64,000 nucleotides of DNA from Cryptomeria japonica (Eukaryota; Streptophyta; Pinopsida; Cupressales; Cupressaceae), in assembly GCF_030272615.1 (NCBI RefSeq), contig NC_081408.1:203877113-203941112 (forward strand), given 5' to 3'. The translations under genes and the position numbers were made by a program. This document shows positions 9,471 to 20,683 of the stretch, piece by piece. Below the pieces are notes generated by a model that saw only the letters and a program-made list of their open reading frames with translations, made no database searches and was not told where the DNA came from. Positions within the stretch are counted from its first letter, which is position 1. Every line of letters begins with the position of its first letter.

Positions 9471-10600
9471 ATGAAATATCCTTTTCACAATATTATCATG
9501 AGTCTTGTTAGGGTCAGCTTGAAATATTGCAAAAAGACAAAAAACATGCAACATATCTGGTCTAGTCTAGGTTAAGTACAACAATCCACCAACCATAGAT
9601 CTATAAAAAGTCTGATTAACTTTCTAAGATTTATAACTCTTAGAAATATTGCATCACATCACCATAGGAGTTCCGATAGGTTTAGAATCATCCAACCCAA
9701 ACTTTTTTAATAATTCCTTCACATACTTAGATTGAGAAATGAAAATGCCTTTATCAGTCTGAGTAATCTACAATCCTAGGAAGAATTTCATCTCACCTAT
9801 CATAGACATCTCAAATTCCTTTTGCATATCATCAGAAAACTTAATACTGGAATCATAATCACCTCCAAAAATGATAGCATCAGCAAATACTTCAACAATC
9901 AAAATGTTATCTTTATCAATCTTAAAGTATAATTTACTGTTAGCAATACCTTTACAAAATCCCAACTTCATTGAGTGCTTATCCAGTCTAGCATACTAGG
10001 CTCTAGGAGATTGCTTTAGTCCATACAATGTTTTCTTGAATTTTCACACCATGTCTCCTTCATCTAACAAAGAAAATACTTCAGGTTGCTCAATGTAGAT
10101 TTCCTCTTCCAAATCTCTATTCAAAAAGGCTTACTTGACATCCATCTGGTAGACCTTTAAATTCTTGTAAGTAGCATATGCAAGCAATAGTCTAACAACT
10201 TCAATTCTAGTTATAGGAGCAAAGGTCTCCTGATAATAAATACCTTCCATCAAAGAGCATCATTTATATGTTACCCTTTCTTTTTTTCTTACCACTTCAC
10301 TGAGTTCATTCAGTTTATTCCAAAAGACCCATTTAGTACCAATTACATTCTTGTCTTTAGGTCTCAGAACAAGATCCCATGTGTTATTCTTCTCAATTTG
10401 ATTCAATTCTTCTTCCATTGCTTTTAACCAGTTCTCATCCATACATGCTTCAGCAATAGTTTTTAGGTTCAATCTTGAAAATCGGGCATATCTCTTCAGC
10501 AACAAGTCTTCTCCTAGTATTCAAAACATTCTTATTCTTGGGCTCTTGAACTTCTTCACTGATAGTAGAAATATCTAGATTAACTCTATACCAGAGAATT
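9471..10600 (-). pseudogene. Reverse transcriptase of B
   Basis: Minus-strand fragments cover the copia RT: KAMEEELNQIEKNNTWDLV and NVIGTKWVFWNKLNE (10505-10280), a QMDVK-type segment near 10150, then the palm piece at 9971-9768 with ILIVEVFADAIIFGGD and FEMSMIGEMKFFLGL. The metal-binding motif is changed from the FVDD of sister copies to FADA, so one catalytic aspartate is gone. Frameshifts separate the fragments. Confidence 0.8.
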
Positions 10601-11152
10601 CTACTTTAGGATCTTAGTTTGCAAAGGCTTAGGAACAATTTCTTAATCATCAATCTCATATCCATATGCTCTGATCTTCTTTCCATGACATTCATCACCT
10701 TTCACATTTGTACTTTCCATTATCTTCTTCAATCTATCATTGTAACATCGGTAGGCCTTTCTCTTAGTAGAATAACCCAAGAAGATTCCTTCATCACATC
10801 TTGCATAAAACTTTCCTATATCCTCATCCCATTTGATATAACATTTTCTTCCAAAAAATCTGAAATATTTAACTATAGGAGCATGAACAAACCATAGCTC
10901 ATAAGGAGTTTTATCGGAATCACCTTTTATATGCACCCAGTTGAATGTGTAAACAACAATACTAACATATTATTTCCAAAAGATTTTCACAACATTTTCT
11001 TCAATCAACATAGTTCTAGCAACATCCAAAATATTTATATTCTTCCTTTCAACAACTCCATTCGGTTGAGGGGTTTTAGGACCAGATAACTATCTTCTAA
11101 TTCCATTCCTTATAGAATGCATCTAACTCATTGGATGTGAATTATTCTCCTC
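10601..11152 (-). pseudogene. Integrase C-terminal half of B
   Basis: The minus strand encodes KTPYELWFVHAPIVKYFRFF, GRKCYIKWDEDIGKFYARCD and EGIFLGYSTKRKAYRCYN, the typical copia integrase C-terminal region; the catalytic-core glutamate region with ATMLIEENV-like sequence is near 11010. Continuity with 20684 onward across G is shown by the shared TCCTC and by the LRFDRGE reading. Confidence 0.8.
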
Positions 11153-12209
11153 TATTAGGTACCAAAGACAACTGAGAGGGGGGGGGTGGGGGGCTGCATC
11201 AGTTGTCAAATAAATTCAAACCAAAAACAACTTAACCAACTTAATGCTTAACATCGGTAAACTAGTTTAATATGCCGGTAGACAGTTTTAACAGTTAATT
11301 GCTATATCGGTAAGGATTAGTGTATGAAACATAAAGACAAAGTCATCCACAACATATAACACCAATATTTGTACATGGAAACCCTGTAAGGGGAAAAACC
11401 ATGGTGGGAAACCTTACCCACAATCAGATGCTACTACTACAGATAGTAAGTGTACATAAATGGGGTCTGCACATGGAGAAAGGCCAAGCGCCTAGAGCTC
11501 ATTGCTCAATCATAAAATGGGAGTCACACTAACTACAGTTGGATGGTTAAATCCAATAAGAATGTACTATGGAAAATAGCATCTTCATATGCTAGATTCA
11601 GTACCAGTGTAGTTCTAATTGTCCTCACAAAAACCCTCCTTCAATCTTCAAATGATGTCTACATGTTATTCTCGTATATACCTTCACACAATCCTTTTTC
11701 GCATTCCACATTTGATCTTAGAAATAAGATCTTACATTTATACGATAACCTAAGACCAATTTTAGTAGGTCGGCTCTGCAAGATATTACAATAAAAACAT
11801 TTTACAAACAATACAATATCTGATGCAATAACCGATTCAACATGTCGGCTTAATGCATATACAACAATAACTAATCATCTCCATAGCATATCATGCTGAC
11901 CTGGAACAGATAAATCTATCGGTGTAACCTGGACCTTTTTGTCGGTAACAACAAATATGCAAATATGAATATACCAATAAACAAAACTCCAAAACAAAGT
12001 GTCCACGTGATGTCTTCGACATAACCAAGTGTTTTCCATATCATTCCATGTGTCGGTGATCATTATATCTTGCCAGTGTACCAGATACTAGTGATTGTGC
12101 ATGTGTCACTTGCTTGCCAGTGAATGTTGTTGATTCTCCAAAGTGCCAGAGTTGATAAGTGTTTAGTAGGTGTTGACATCAATGACAAAACCATTACAAA
12201 ATACCAACA
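11153..12209 (-). repeat. 3' LTR of element G
   Basis: 1057 bp, same family as 16684-17743 and 19621-20683. The plus strand begins TATTAGGTACC (TG mutated to TA) and ends ATACCAACA. An extended G tract, GAGAGGGGGGGGGTGGGG, lies near 11175. TATA: plus-strand TTTATACGA at 11737-11745. GCCGAC motifs: complements of GTCGGC at 11769-11774 and 11844-11849. Confidence 0.9.
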
Positions 12210-12600
12210 ATCTCCCCCTTTGGCATTCATGGCAACACAAGATGGAAAAATCATCAAAGTGCCAAAACAAAAATGCCAAATACCAAAAACCAACAATCTC
12301 CAAAAAGAGGTCATAACCAAAAATCAAAATACATATATAGAGAGAAATAATCTCTCCCAAGCAACAATCTCTCCCCCTAGGAGCAACATGTATTTTCCTT
12401 ATGTTTTTCAAAGTTTTTCCATACCAATCTCTCCCCCTTGACATCAAATGCCAAAGTTACAACAAAACCAAGTTCATATACAAAATACCAATTAATTTAG
12501 TATACCAACTACTCCCCCATAGAAGTAGCTTCCCATCAAAGCCAGAAAAAAGATTCCTCTATTAATTTTATCAGTTGATGACAATAATCAACTTCCTAAG
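12210..12600 (-). other. PPT and 3' non-coding region of G
   Basis: PPT complement ATCTCCCCCTTTGGCAT at 12210-12226. More such clusters occur at about 12349-12379, 12425-12437 and 12509-12516. TGTTGACATCAATGACAAA (12171-12189) and TTTGGCATTCATGGCAACA (12219-12237) form the PPT-bracketing inverted repeat with 16 of 19 positions paired. Confidence 0.75.
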
Positions 12601-12828
12601 TCTCTACCGGTGGGTGTATGACACCAAGCTGATCTTTGAGATATTCAAAAGTCTCCGTAGGAAGAGGTTAGGTAAAGATATTTGCAATCTGATCTTTAGT
12701 ATTCACATAAACTAGTTTTATTTGCTTTGCTTAAACATTTTCCCTTAGAAAATTTAGTTTTATAGAAAAATGTTTTGTTTTAGAATGTAATACCAGATTC
12801 TTAGATATATCAATTACTGTAGTGTTAT
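12601..12828 (-). pseudogene. RNase H C-terminal end of G
   Basis: The minus strand encodes the end of copia RNase H, with readings related to ISKNLVLHSKTKHFSIK and the tail found at 51287-51500 in D. It is cut by H at 12829; the rest resumes at 15829 after the GTTAT duplication. Confidence 0.65.
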
Positions 12829-14268
12829 TGATAACTTAATGATGAACAAATAGTACCAAACTAGTAGTAAGAGGGGGGGTGAATCAGTACAAACAAAAAT
12901 ACAGTCCAAAACCGGTTTGACAGCAGACACTTCAAACGACTGGCAGACAGTGACACTAGTTTGAAACATAGAGAAACTGGTAAAGCTAAGAATTTCTGAG
13001 ACAAGCATTAACTAGTTACTCACTTATCTTTTCACTCAACTCGAGACTACACTACCATTTCACCCTTATGCATAAATAGATAATCTATCATCAGATCATA
13101 ATAACAGCTTGTTCAACATGTTTTATTGATAGACATAAAACACAGAACCATCATATGCTTGACAGATAATAGGAAAGCATCACAAGATAAAAGCATCACA
13201 CATGACACACTCATTTTTCACATGGAAACCCAACTTGGAAAAACCACAGTGGGGATGAATACCCACAAGCTATTTTTGAACTCTTTAGAAGTCCACTCTG
13301 TTAGGAGCCTTGTCTAGTCAGAGACATTACAAAAGGTTCTACTAGGAACTGATCCTGTTAGAGATCACCCGGTTAAGGGTTAAACCCTGTTAAAGGTTAC
13401 CTTGTTAGAGGATTTCAAGAACTCAATAGCTAAAGGATTCCAAATTCAGTAGCTTTGAATTACCCTGTTAAAGGATTTTCAACAAGTCAGTTAAGGCTAC
13501 CCTATTAAGGGATTTTCCAACTATTGAGGTGGTTACAGATCAATAGGTATTACAATGATCTGGTAATAGAACTCAATGCCAATGCAGATCCACTTAAGCT
13601 CCTCTTCACCTTCTGCACTTACACTCTATAGGTATCACTTCTCTCCTTTTGGTCTGCTAAGGATCACTTATCTCTTCTCTTGGATACACACACACAACTT
13701 TTTCCAACAACCTCAGAAAGAGACACAACATTGACCTTATAGAAAAACAGATAGGTCAGTAGCATAAACCCTAAACCCTAAAGCTATAAGGTTAAGGAAT
13801 TCAAATGGTTCAATCCTGACCATTGAGCACATTGCATTAATTGCAGCAGATCTTGATCCAATCTCAAGACATTCTCCATCATCCATTTCCACTAATTTTA
13901 TGGCGGCTGATAACCCATCACATGTTGTCACTGTTTTACAGACTTTGCACATTCCCAAGGTAGATAGGAACAATCTCCCTCATGCAAGATCCTTCACGCA
14001 CACATGCTTACATGTCAACATGATCTGTTCTTCTTTGCAATGCTAACTCGTCACACAATATCACCAGTTGAGCCACACAGGCTTGAAGCACATCAACCAG
14101 AAACCCTGATGTTGAGACTACCAACTGGCAGTCATACAATACTTCCATATGCCATTTCCCATAACTATATGCCAGTTCATCATGAACAAGAACACCGCTT
14201 CACTTTGGCACAAATGTCAGTTCACAGTGTTATATTGGTTCTCACATATGCCAGTTCACACCTCTTCA
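12829..14268 (-). repeat. Left (3') LTR of H, truncated at its inner end
   Basis: The plus strand starts TGATAACTTAATGATGAAC and aligns with 14299-15768 over its whole length; the last 60 bases of the right copy are missing. Most CCGG-type sites of the right copy read CCAG, CTGG or similar here. It carries the GAGGGGGGGTGAATCA motif near 12871 and CCCAACTTGGAAAAACCACA near 13229. Confidence 0.85.
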
Positions 14269-14298
14269 TTGGTTAATATGTTTCTTGATGATACCAAT
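14269..14298 (-). other. Residual interior of H with primer-site remnant
   Basis: Thirty bases only. Plus-strand TGATACCA (14289-14296) next to the LTR is the complement of the primer site TGGTATCA. Confidence 0.6.
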
Positions 14299-15828
14299 TG
14301 ATAACTTAATGATGAATGAATAGTACCAAACCGGTACTGAGAGGGGGGGGAATCAGTACTGACAAAAATATAGTCCAAAACCGGTTTGACAGCAGACACT
14401 TCAAACAACTGGTAGACGGTCACACCAGTTTGAAACATAGAGAAACTGGTAAAGCTAAGAATGTCTGAGACAAGCATTAACTAGTTACTCACTTAGCTTT
14501 TCACTCAACTCGAGACTACACTACCATTTCACCTATATGCATAAATAGATAATCTATCATCAAATCATAATAATAGCTAGTTCAACATGTTTTATTGACA
14601 AGCATAAAACATAAAACCATCATATGCTTGACAGACAATAGCAAAGCATCACAAGATAAAAGCATCACACATGACACACATATTTTTCACATGGAAACCC
14701 AACTAGGAAAAACCACGGTGGGGATGAATACCCACAAGCTATTTTTGAACTCTTTAGAAGTTCGCTCTGTTAGGAGCCTTGTCCAGTTAGAGACATTACA
14801 AAAGGTTTTCATAGGAACCGATCCTGTTAGAGATCACCCAGTTAATGGATGGCTACAATACCCGGTTAAGGGTTAAACCCTGTGAAAGATTACCATGTTA
14901 GAGTATTTCAAGAACTCAATAGCTAAAGGATTCCGAACTCAGTAGCTTTGAATTACCCTGTTAAAGGATTTTCAGCAAGCCAGTTAAGGCTTCCCTATTA
15001 AGGGATTTTTCAACTGTTGAGGTGGTTACAGATCAATAGGTATTACAATGATCTGGTAATAGAACTCAATGCCAATGTAGATCCGCTTAAGCTCCTCTTC
15101 ACCTTCTACACTTACACTCTACAGGTATCACTTCTCTCCTTTTGGTCTGCTAAGAATCACTTATCCCTTCTCTTGGATACGCATAGACAACTTTTGCCAA
15201 CAACCTCAGAAAGAGACACAACATCGACCTTATAGGAAAACATATAGGTCGGTAGCATAAACCCTAAACGCTAAACCTGTTAGGTTAAGGAATTCAAATG
15301 GTTCAATCCTGATTGTTGAGCACACTGCATTAAATGCAGGAGATCTTGATCCAAACTCAAGACATTCTCCATCGTCCATTTCCACCGATTTTATGGTGGC
15401 TGATAACCCATCACATGTTATCACTGTTTTACAGACTTCACACACTCCCAAGGTAGATAGGAACAATCTCCCTCATGCAAGATCCTTCACGCACATAGGC
15501 TTACATGGCAAGATGATCTGTTCTTCTTTGCAGTGTTAACTCATCACACAATGTCACCGGTTGAGCCCCACAGGCTTGAAGCACATCAACCGGAAACCCT
15601 AAAGTTGAGACTACCAACCGGTAGTCATACAATACTTCCATATGCCGGTTCCCATAACTATATGTCATTTCATCATGAACAAGCACACCGCTTCACTTTG
15701 GCACAAATGTCGGTTCACAGTGTTATACCGGTTCTCACATATGTCGGTTCACACCTCTTCAACATATTGACATCAATGACAACATACAATGTCATTATGT
15801 CCACATACCGGTTCACATAATGCCAACA
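14299..15828 (-). repeat. Right (5') LTR of H
   Basis: 1530 bp, plus strand from TGATAACTTAATG to TGCCAACA. CCGG sites are much better kept than in the left copy, for example ACCGGTTGAGCC, CAACCGGAAAC and ATACCGGTTCTC. It resembles the LTR of E (59178-60607), so H and E are related families. Confidence 0.85.
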
Positions 15829-16683
15829 GTTATCACAATAGATAGTAATAGGTTCCTTGCATTTTACCTTTATGTCTTTCAACATTTGCTTAAGCCATAG
15901 TACCTGTGTACAGTTAGTTGCTACTACAACATATTCTAATTTTGTTGTTGATAAACATGTACAACTTTGTTTCTTACTCAACCAAGAAACTAGTCTGTTT
16001 CCAAGAAATAATGCTCCGCTAGTGGTGCTTTTTCTATCATCCACATCTCCTGCCCAATTTACATCTGTGTATGCACATAATTCAAAGTTTTCATCTCTAG
16101 GATACCATAATCCAAGATTTATAGTGCCTTGTAAGTACCGAAAAATCCTTTTTACTGCTGATTCATGATTTTATCTAGGATTACTTTGAAATCTTTAAAC
16201 AATACATACTACATTCATAATATCAGGTCTGGTTTGTGTCAAATACAGTAAACCTCCTATCATAGATTTGTATCTAGTTGGGTTAACAGGTGTAGATTCA
16301 TCCCATAGTGATAATTTGTCATTGTTGTCATAGGTGTGCTTACCGGTTTAGAGTTCTCCATCCCAAATTTCTTAAGTAACTCTTTTAAGTACTTGGATTG
16401 ACTCAAGAATATACCTTTATCAGTCTGTGAAATCTGCAATCCTAAAATGAATTTTATCTCTCCAATCATAGACATCTCAAATTCTTGTTGCATTGTAATA
16501 GAAAATTCTTTACACAATCCATCTTCTCCTCCAAACATTATATCATCAACAAATACTTCTATAATCAAGATGTCATCATTAGTCACTTTATATTATAAAT
16601 TGTTGTCTGTGCTCCCTTTAGTAAAAGCAAACTTTAAAAGATACTTATCCAATCTTGCATACCAAGCTCTTGGAGCTTTTTTT
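15829..16683 (-). pseudogene. RNase H N-terminal part and RT C-terminal part of G
   Basis: Minus strand: MDDRKSTTSGALFLGNRLVS, LSTTKLEYVVVATNCTQVLW and IYCDN give RNase H. At 16586-16260, ILIIEVFVDDIMFGG and EFEMSMIGEIKFILGLQISQ, then YLKELLKKFGMENSKPVSTP, give the RT palm and connection. The active motif reads FVDD. The RT frame stops at QAPRAWY..., where solo LTR I is inserted. Confidence 0.85.
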
Positions 16684-17743
16684 TGTTAGGTCCCGGAGAC
16701 AACTGAGAGGGGGGGTGAATCAGTTGTCAAATAAATTCAAACCAAAAACAACTTAACCAACTTAATGCTCAATACCGTTAAACCAGTTTAATATGTCAGT
16801 AGACAGTTTTAATAGTTAATTGCTATACTGGTAAGGATTAGTGCATGAAACATAAAGACAAAGTCATCCACAACACATAACACCAATATTTGTATGTGGA
16901 AACCCTTTAAGGGGAAAAACCATGGTGGGAAACCTCACCCACAATTAGATGATACTACTGTAGATAGTAAGTGTACATAAATGGGGTTTGGACATGCAGA
17001 AAGGCCATGCACCTAGAGCTCACTGCTCAATCACAAAATGGGAGTCACACTGACTACAGTTGGATGGTTAAATCCAATAACAATATACTAAACAAAATAG
17101 CTTCTTCATATGCTGGATTCAGTATCGGTGTAGTTCTGATTGTCTTTAAAAAAACCCTCCTTCAATCTTCAAATGATCTCTACATGTATAGCTCTTCTTA
17201 TTCTCACATATACCTTCACATAATCCTTTTTCGCATTCCTCACTTGATCTTACAAATAAGATCTTACATTTATACCATAACCTAAGATCAATTTTAGTAG
17301 GTTGGCTCTACAAGATATTACAATAAAAACATTTTACAAACAATACAATATCCGATGCAATAACTGATTGAACATGTTGGCTTAATGCATTTACAACAAT
17401 AATTAATCATCTCCATAGCATGCCATGCTGATCTAGAAAAGATAAACCTACCAGTGTAACCCTGGACCTATTTGTCGATAACAACAAATATGCAAAAATG
17501 AATATACCAATAAACAAAACTCCAGGACAAGATGTCCAAATGATGTCTTTCAACATAAACATGTGTTTTCCATATCATTCCAAGTGCTGGTGATCATTAT
17601 ATCTTGCAGGTGTACCAGATATCAGTGACTATGCATAAGTCACTTGCTTGTCGATGAATGTTGTTGATTCTCCAAAGTGCCAGAGTTGATAAGTGTTTAG
17701 TAGGTGTTGACATCAATGACAAAACCATACCAAAATACCAACA
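16684..17743 (-). repeat. Solo LTR I, same family as G's own LTRs
   Basis: 1060 bp, TGTTAGGTCCC to CCAACA on the plus strand, nearly collinear with both G LTRs. It separates RT motifs SLYGLK (17744 side) and QAPRAWY (16683 side), so it entered the RT gene after G was formed. Right flank GTTTC, left flank TTTTT: the 5-bp duplication is probably decayed. Both GTCGGC motifs of the G LTRs are changed here (GTTGGC). Confidence 0.85.
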
Positions 17744-18536
17744 GTTTCAATCCATACAAAGATTTTCTTAACCTGCAAACCAAATCATTGTCATCTATTG
17801 AAGAAAATCCATCAGGTTGTTCAATGTAGACTTCCTCTTCAAGATCTCCATTCAAAAATGCACATTTAATATCCATTTGATATACTTTGTTGTTCTTATG
17901 TGCTGCAAAAGCAAAAGATAATCTGACTACCTCAATTCTAGCTACCGATACAAAGGTTTCATTGTAATCAACTCCTTCCTTCTGAGAATACCCCTTACAC
18001 ACTAGTCTTGCTTTATTTTTGACAACCTTACCATCTTCACTAAGTTTGTTTCTGAATACCCATTTGGTTCCAATTACATTTTTATCTTTAGGTCAGGGAA
18101 CTAATGTCCAAGTGTTATTTTTCTTAATTTGTTCTAATTCTTCTTCCATAGCTTTAATCCAAAATTTATCTTCACATGCCTCATTAACTGATGATGGTTC
18201 AATTTGAGAAATAAGACATACCTCTTCATTTCCCAATCTTCCTCTTGTCATAACTACTTTAAACTTGTTTCCAATTATCTGATCTTTAGAATGATTCAGT
18301 CTTACATACCGAGGTGTCTTTGTTTGTTGTTGTTCCTTAGTTACTATGGAATCCTCAGATGATACCAGGGTAAGTGGATCTTCATTTTGTACCAGTGGAT
18401 TCAGTGTAGGTTCATTTGTCAAATTTTTTGTTGTCGCTTCAGAGTCTATATACCTTGAAGTTCCTCTGAATTGTTCATCAATCTTTACATTTGTACTTTC
18501 AACAATTTTCTGCAATCTTTTGTTATAGCAACAAAA
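17744..18536 (-). pseudogene. RT N-terminal part and linker of G
   Basis: The minus strand encodes ETFVSVARIEVVRLSFAFAA, VYQMDIKCAFLNGDLEEEVY and LVCRLRKSLYGLK, preceded by the linker TPRYVRLNHSKDQIIG and KAMEEELEQIKKNNTWTLVP. The first catalytic aspartate (QMDIK) is kept. Upstream it stops abruptly after NKRLQKIVEST-type sequence and joins gag at about 18536. Confidence 0.85.
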
Positions 18537-19563
18537 ACCTATCCATTGTCTATTAGATCCTCATCAGAATCATTAGTCACACCTTCATCAGCAATGTAAC
18601 AAGATTTGTCTTTATTCTTCTTAAATCAGTATCTCTGATATTCAGGGTTAGGCTTGTATGTTCTTCTAGCTTCTTCTCTTAGTCTAACATGTCTATCAGG
18701 GCATCTTGAAGCCATATGACCAATCTTATTGCAGTTAAAACATTTAAAGGGTGCTTTACCTTCATACTTACTTCCAACTAAACCTTTAGGCATTTTCCTT
18801 GCAAATAGTGCTTCAAGTTCTTCAAGTTCTTCATTTTCTTTCCTGCTTTCTTCAAGTTCTCTTGCATAAAAGGCTTTCCAATCAGATTTGTCAAATGATG
18901 GAGCAAATGATGTTGATGCTTTAAAGGCCAAATCTGTCTGTATGGTAGCAACAGGACCAAATTCTTCAATTTCAAAAGCTGAAAGTTTCCCAATCAATGT
19001 ATCCCTAGTTACCAATGTATTAGGCATTGTTCTTAAGTCATTTATAGCAGTGACTTTCATTTTATATGCCGGTGTCAATCCTCTTAAAACTTTTGAAACA
19101 ATTTCATCCTCACTTAAGGTTCCTCCACAACATTTAATACCTAAAACAATCTCATTTACTCTTTCCATAAAAGCAAAAATCCTTTCATCTTCTTCCATTT
19201 TCAGATGTTCATACGTGACCTAGAAGCTTTCATGTTTTGTAATTTGGACTATGGAATCTCCTTCATTCAGTGTTTCCAAATGATCCCAAATAGCTTTGGC
19301 AGTAGACATATCTGATAGTCCCATTATTTGTTGATCTGATAATGCACTCAAAAGTGCTTCTCTTGCTTTGCAAAGATTTTCTTCATCTTTAGTCAAGTTG
19401 GGTGGAGTGGGCTAACTCTGAGTAGGAGTAGTATAACCATTCTTTGTAACATCATAGATGCCCTTTCCAATGCAATTTAGATGTGTCTCCATTTTGATCT
19501 TCCATATGCCATAGTTAGTTCCATCAAGTTTAGGACTATCCTTCTTAAAGTAGTTAGTAGACA
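18537..19563 (-). pseudogene. Gag of G (UBN2-type capsid, one zinc knuckle)
   Basis: It starts at ATG 19563 just after the leader (MSTNYFKKDSPKLDGTNYGI) and runs with few stops through MEEDERIFAFMERVNEIVLG, VLRGLTPAYKMKVTAINDL and an acidic coiled segment to the intact knuckle CFNCNKIGHMASRC near 18740. This is a typical copia gag. The C-terminal ADEGVTNDSDEDLIDNG runs straight into the RT linker, showing the internal deletion. Confidence 0.85.
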
Positions 19564-19605
19564 TTAGATCTCCTCAAGCTGTTAAACTTCTGCAAAAGAG
19601 GACTA

Positions 19606-19618
19606 AGCTCTGATACCA
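19606..19618 (-). other. Primer binding site of G
   Basis: The minus strand reads TGGTATCAGAGCT, complementary to initiator tRNA-Met, two bases from the LTR end. Confidence 0.9.
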
Positions 19619-19620
19619 AT

Positions 19621-20683
19621 TGTTAGGTCCCAGAGACAACTGAGAGGGGGGAGGGGGTGAATCAATTGTCAAAATAAATTCAAACCAAAAACAACTTAAC
19701 CAACTTAATGCTTAACATTGGTAAACCGGTTTAATATGTCAGTAGATAGTTTTAATAGTGAATTGCTATACCGGTAAGGATTAGTGTATGAAACATAAAT
19801 ACAAAATCATCCACAACACATAACACCAATATTTGTACATGGAAAACCTGTAAGGGGAAAAAACATGGTGGGAAACCTTACCCAAAATTAGATGATACTA
19901 CTATAAATAGTAAGTGTACAAAATGGGGTCTGCACATGCAGAAAGGCCGAGCGCCTAGAGCTCACTGCTCAATCACAAAATGGGAGTCACACTGACTATA
20001 GTTGGATGGTTAAATCCAATTAGAATGTACTGTGCAAAATAGCATCTTCATATGCAGGATTTAGTATCGGTGTAGTTCTGATTGTCTTCAGAAAAACCCT
20101 CCTTCAATCTTCAAATGATGTCTGTGTGTATATCTCTGCTTATTCTCACATATACCTTCACACAATCCTTTTTCACATTCCACATTTGATCTTACAAATA
20201 AGATCTTACATTTACACCATAACCTAAGACCAATTTTAGTAGGTCGGCTCTGCAAGATATTACAATAAAAACATTTTACAAACAATACAATATCCGATGC
20301 AATAACCGATTCAACATGTCGGCTTAATGCATTTACAAAAATAATTAATCATCTCCATAGCATGTCGTGCTGATCTAGAGAAGATAAACCTGCCGGTGTA
20401 ACCTGGACCTATTTGTTGATAACAACAAATATGCAAATATGAATATACCAATAAACAAAACTCCAAAACAAAGTGTCCACACAATGTCTTTGACATAACC
20501 AAGTGTTTTCCATATCATTCCAAGTGCTGGTGATCGTTATATATTGTTGTTGTACCAGATACCGGTGACTATGCATGAGTCACTTGCTTGCCGGTGAATG
20601 TTGTTGATTCTCCAAAGTGCCAGAGTTGATAAGTGTTTAGTAGGTGTTGACATCAATGAAAAAACCATACCAAAATACCAACA
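19621..20683 (-). repeat. 5' LTR of element G
   Basis: 1063 bp; partner of 11153-12209. Plus strand TGTTAGGTCCC to CCAACA, followed by the TCCTC duplication. GTCGGC motifs are kept at 20243-20248 and 20318-20323, with a decayed TATA (TTTACACCA) where 11737 has TTTATACGA. Confidence 0.9.

Larger units (their letters stand above)
12829..15828 (-). mobile_element. Element H: LTR pair with almost no interior
   Basis: Two LTR copies (12829-14268 and 14299-15828) are separated by only 30 bases that contain a primer-site remnant. Perfect target duplication GTTAT at 12824-12828 and 15829-15833, inside G's RNase H. A single deletion that took the start of the 3' LTR, the PPT, all coding sequence and most of the leader would give this structure. 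Confidence 0.85.
11153..20683 (-). mobile_element. Element G: copia element lacking integrase and protease
   Basis: LTRs at 11153-12209 and 19621-20683 flank gag, RT and RNase H. The 5-bp duplication TCCTC at 11148-11152 and 20684-20688 is intact, and the two flanks join into B's integrase frame. Between the RT linker and the gag C-terminus (around 18536) integrase and protease are absent. H and I are inserted in its RT/RNase H region, so about 4.1 kb of its span is foreign. Confidence 0.9.

Noticed and set aside
13760-13790. AAACCCTAAACCCT as interstitial telomere repeat
   Set aside because: Only two units near 13767 within an LTR, also in the sister LTR copy in altered form; too short to be telomeric.
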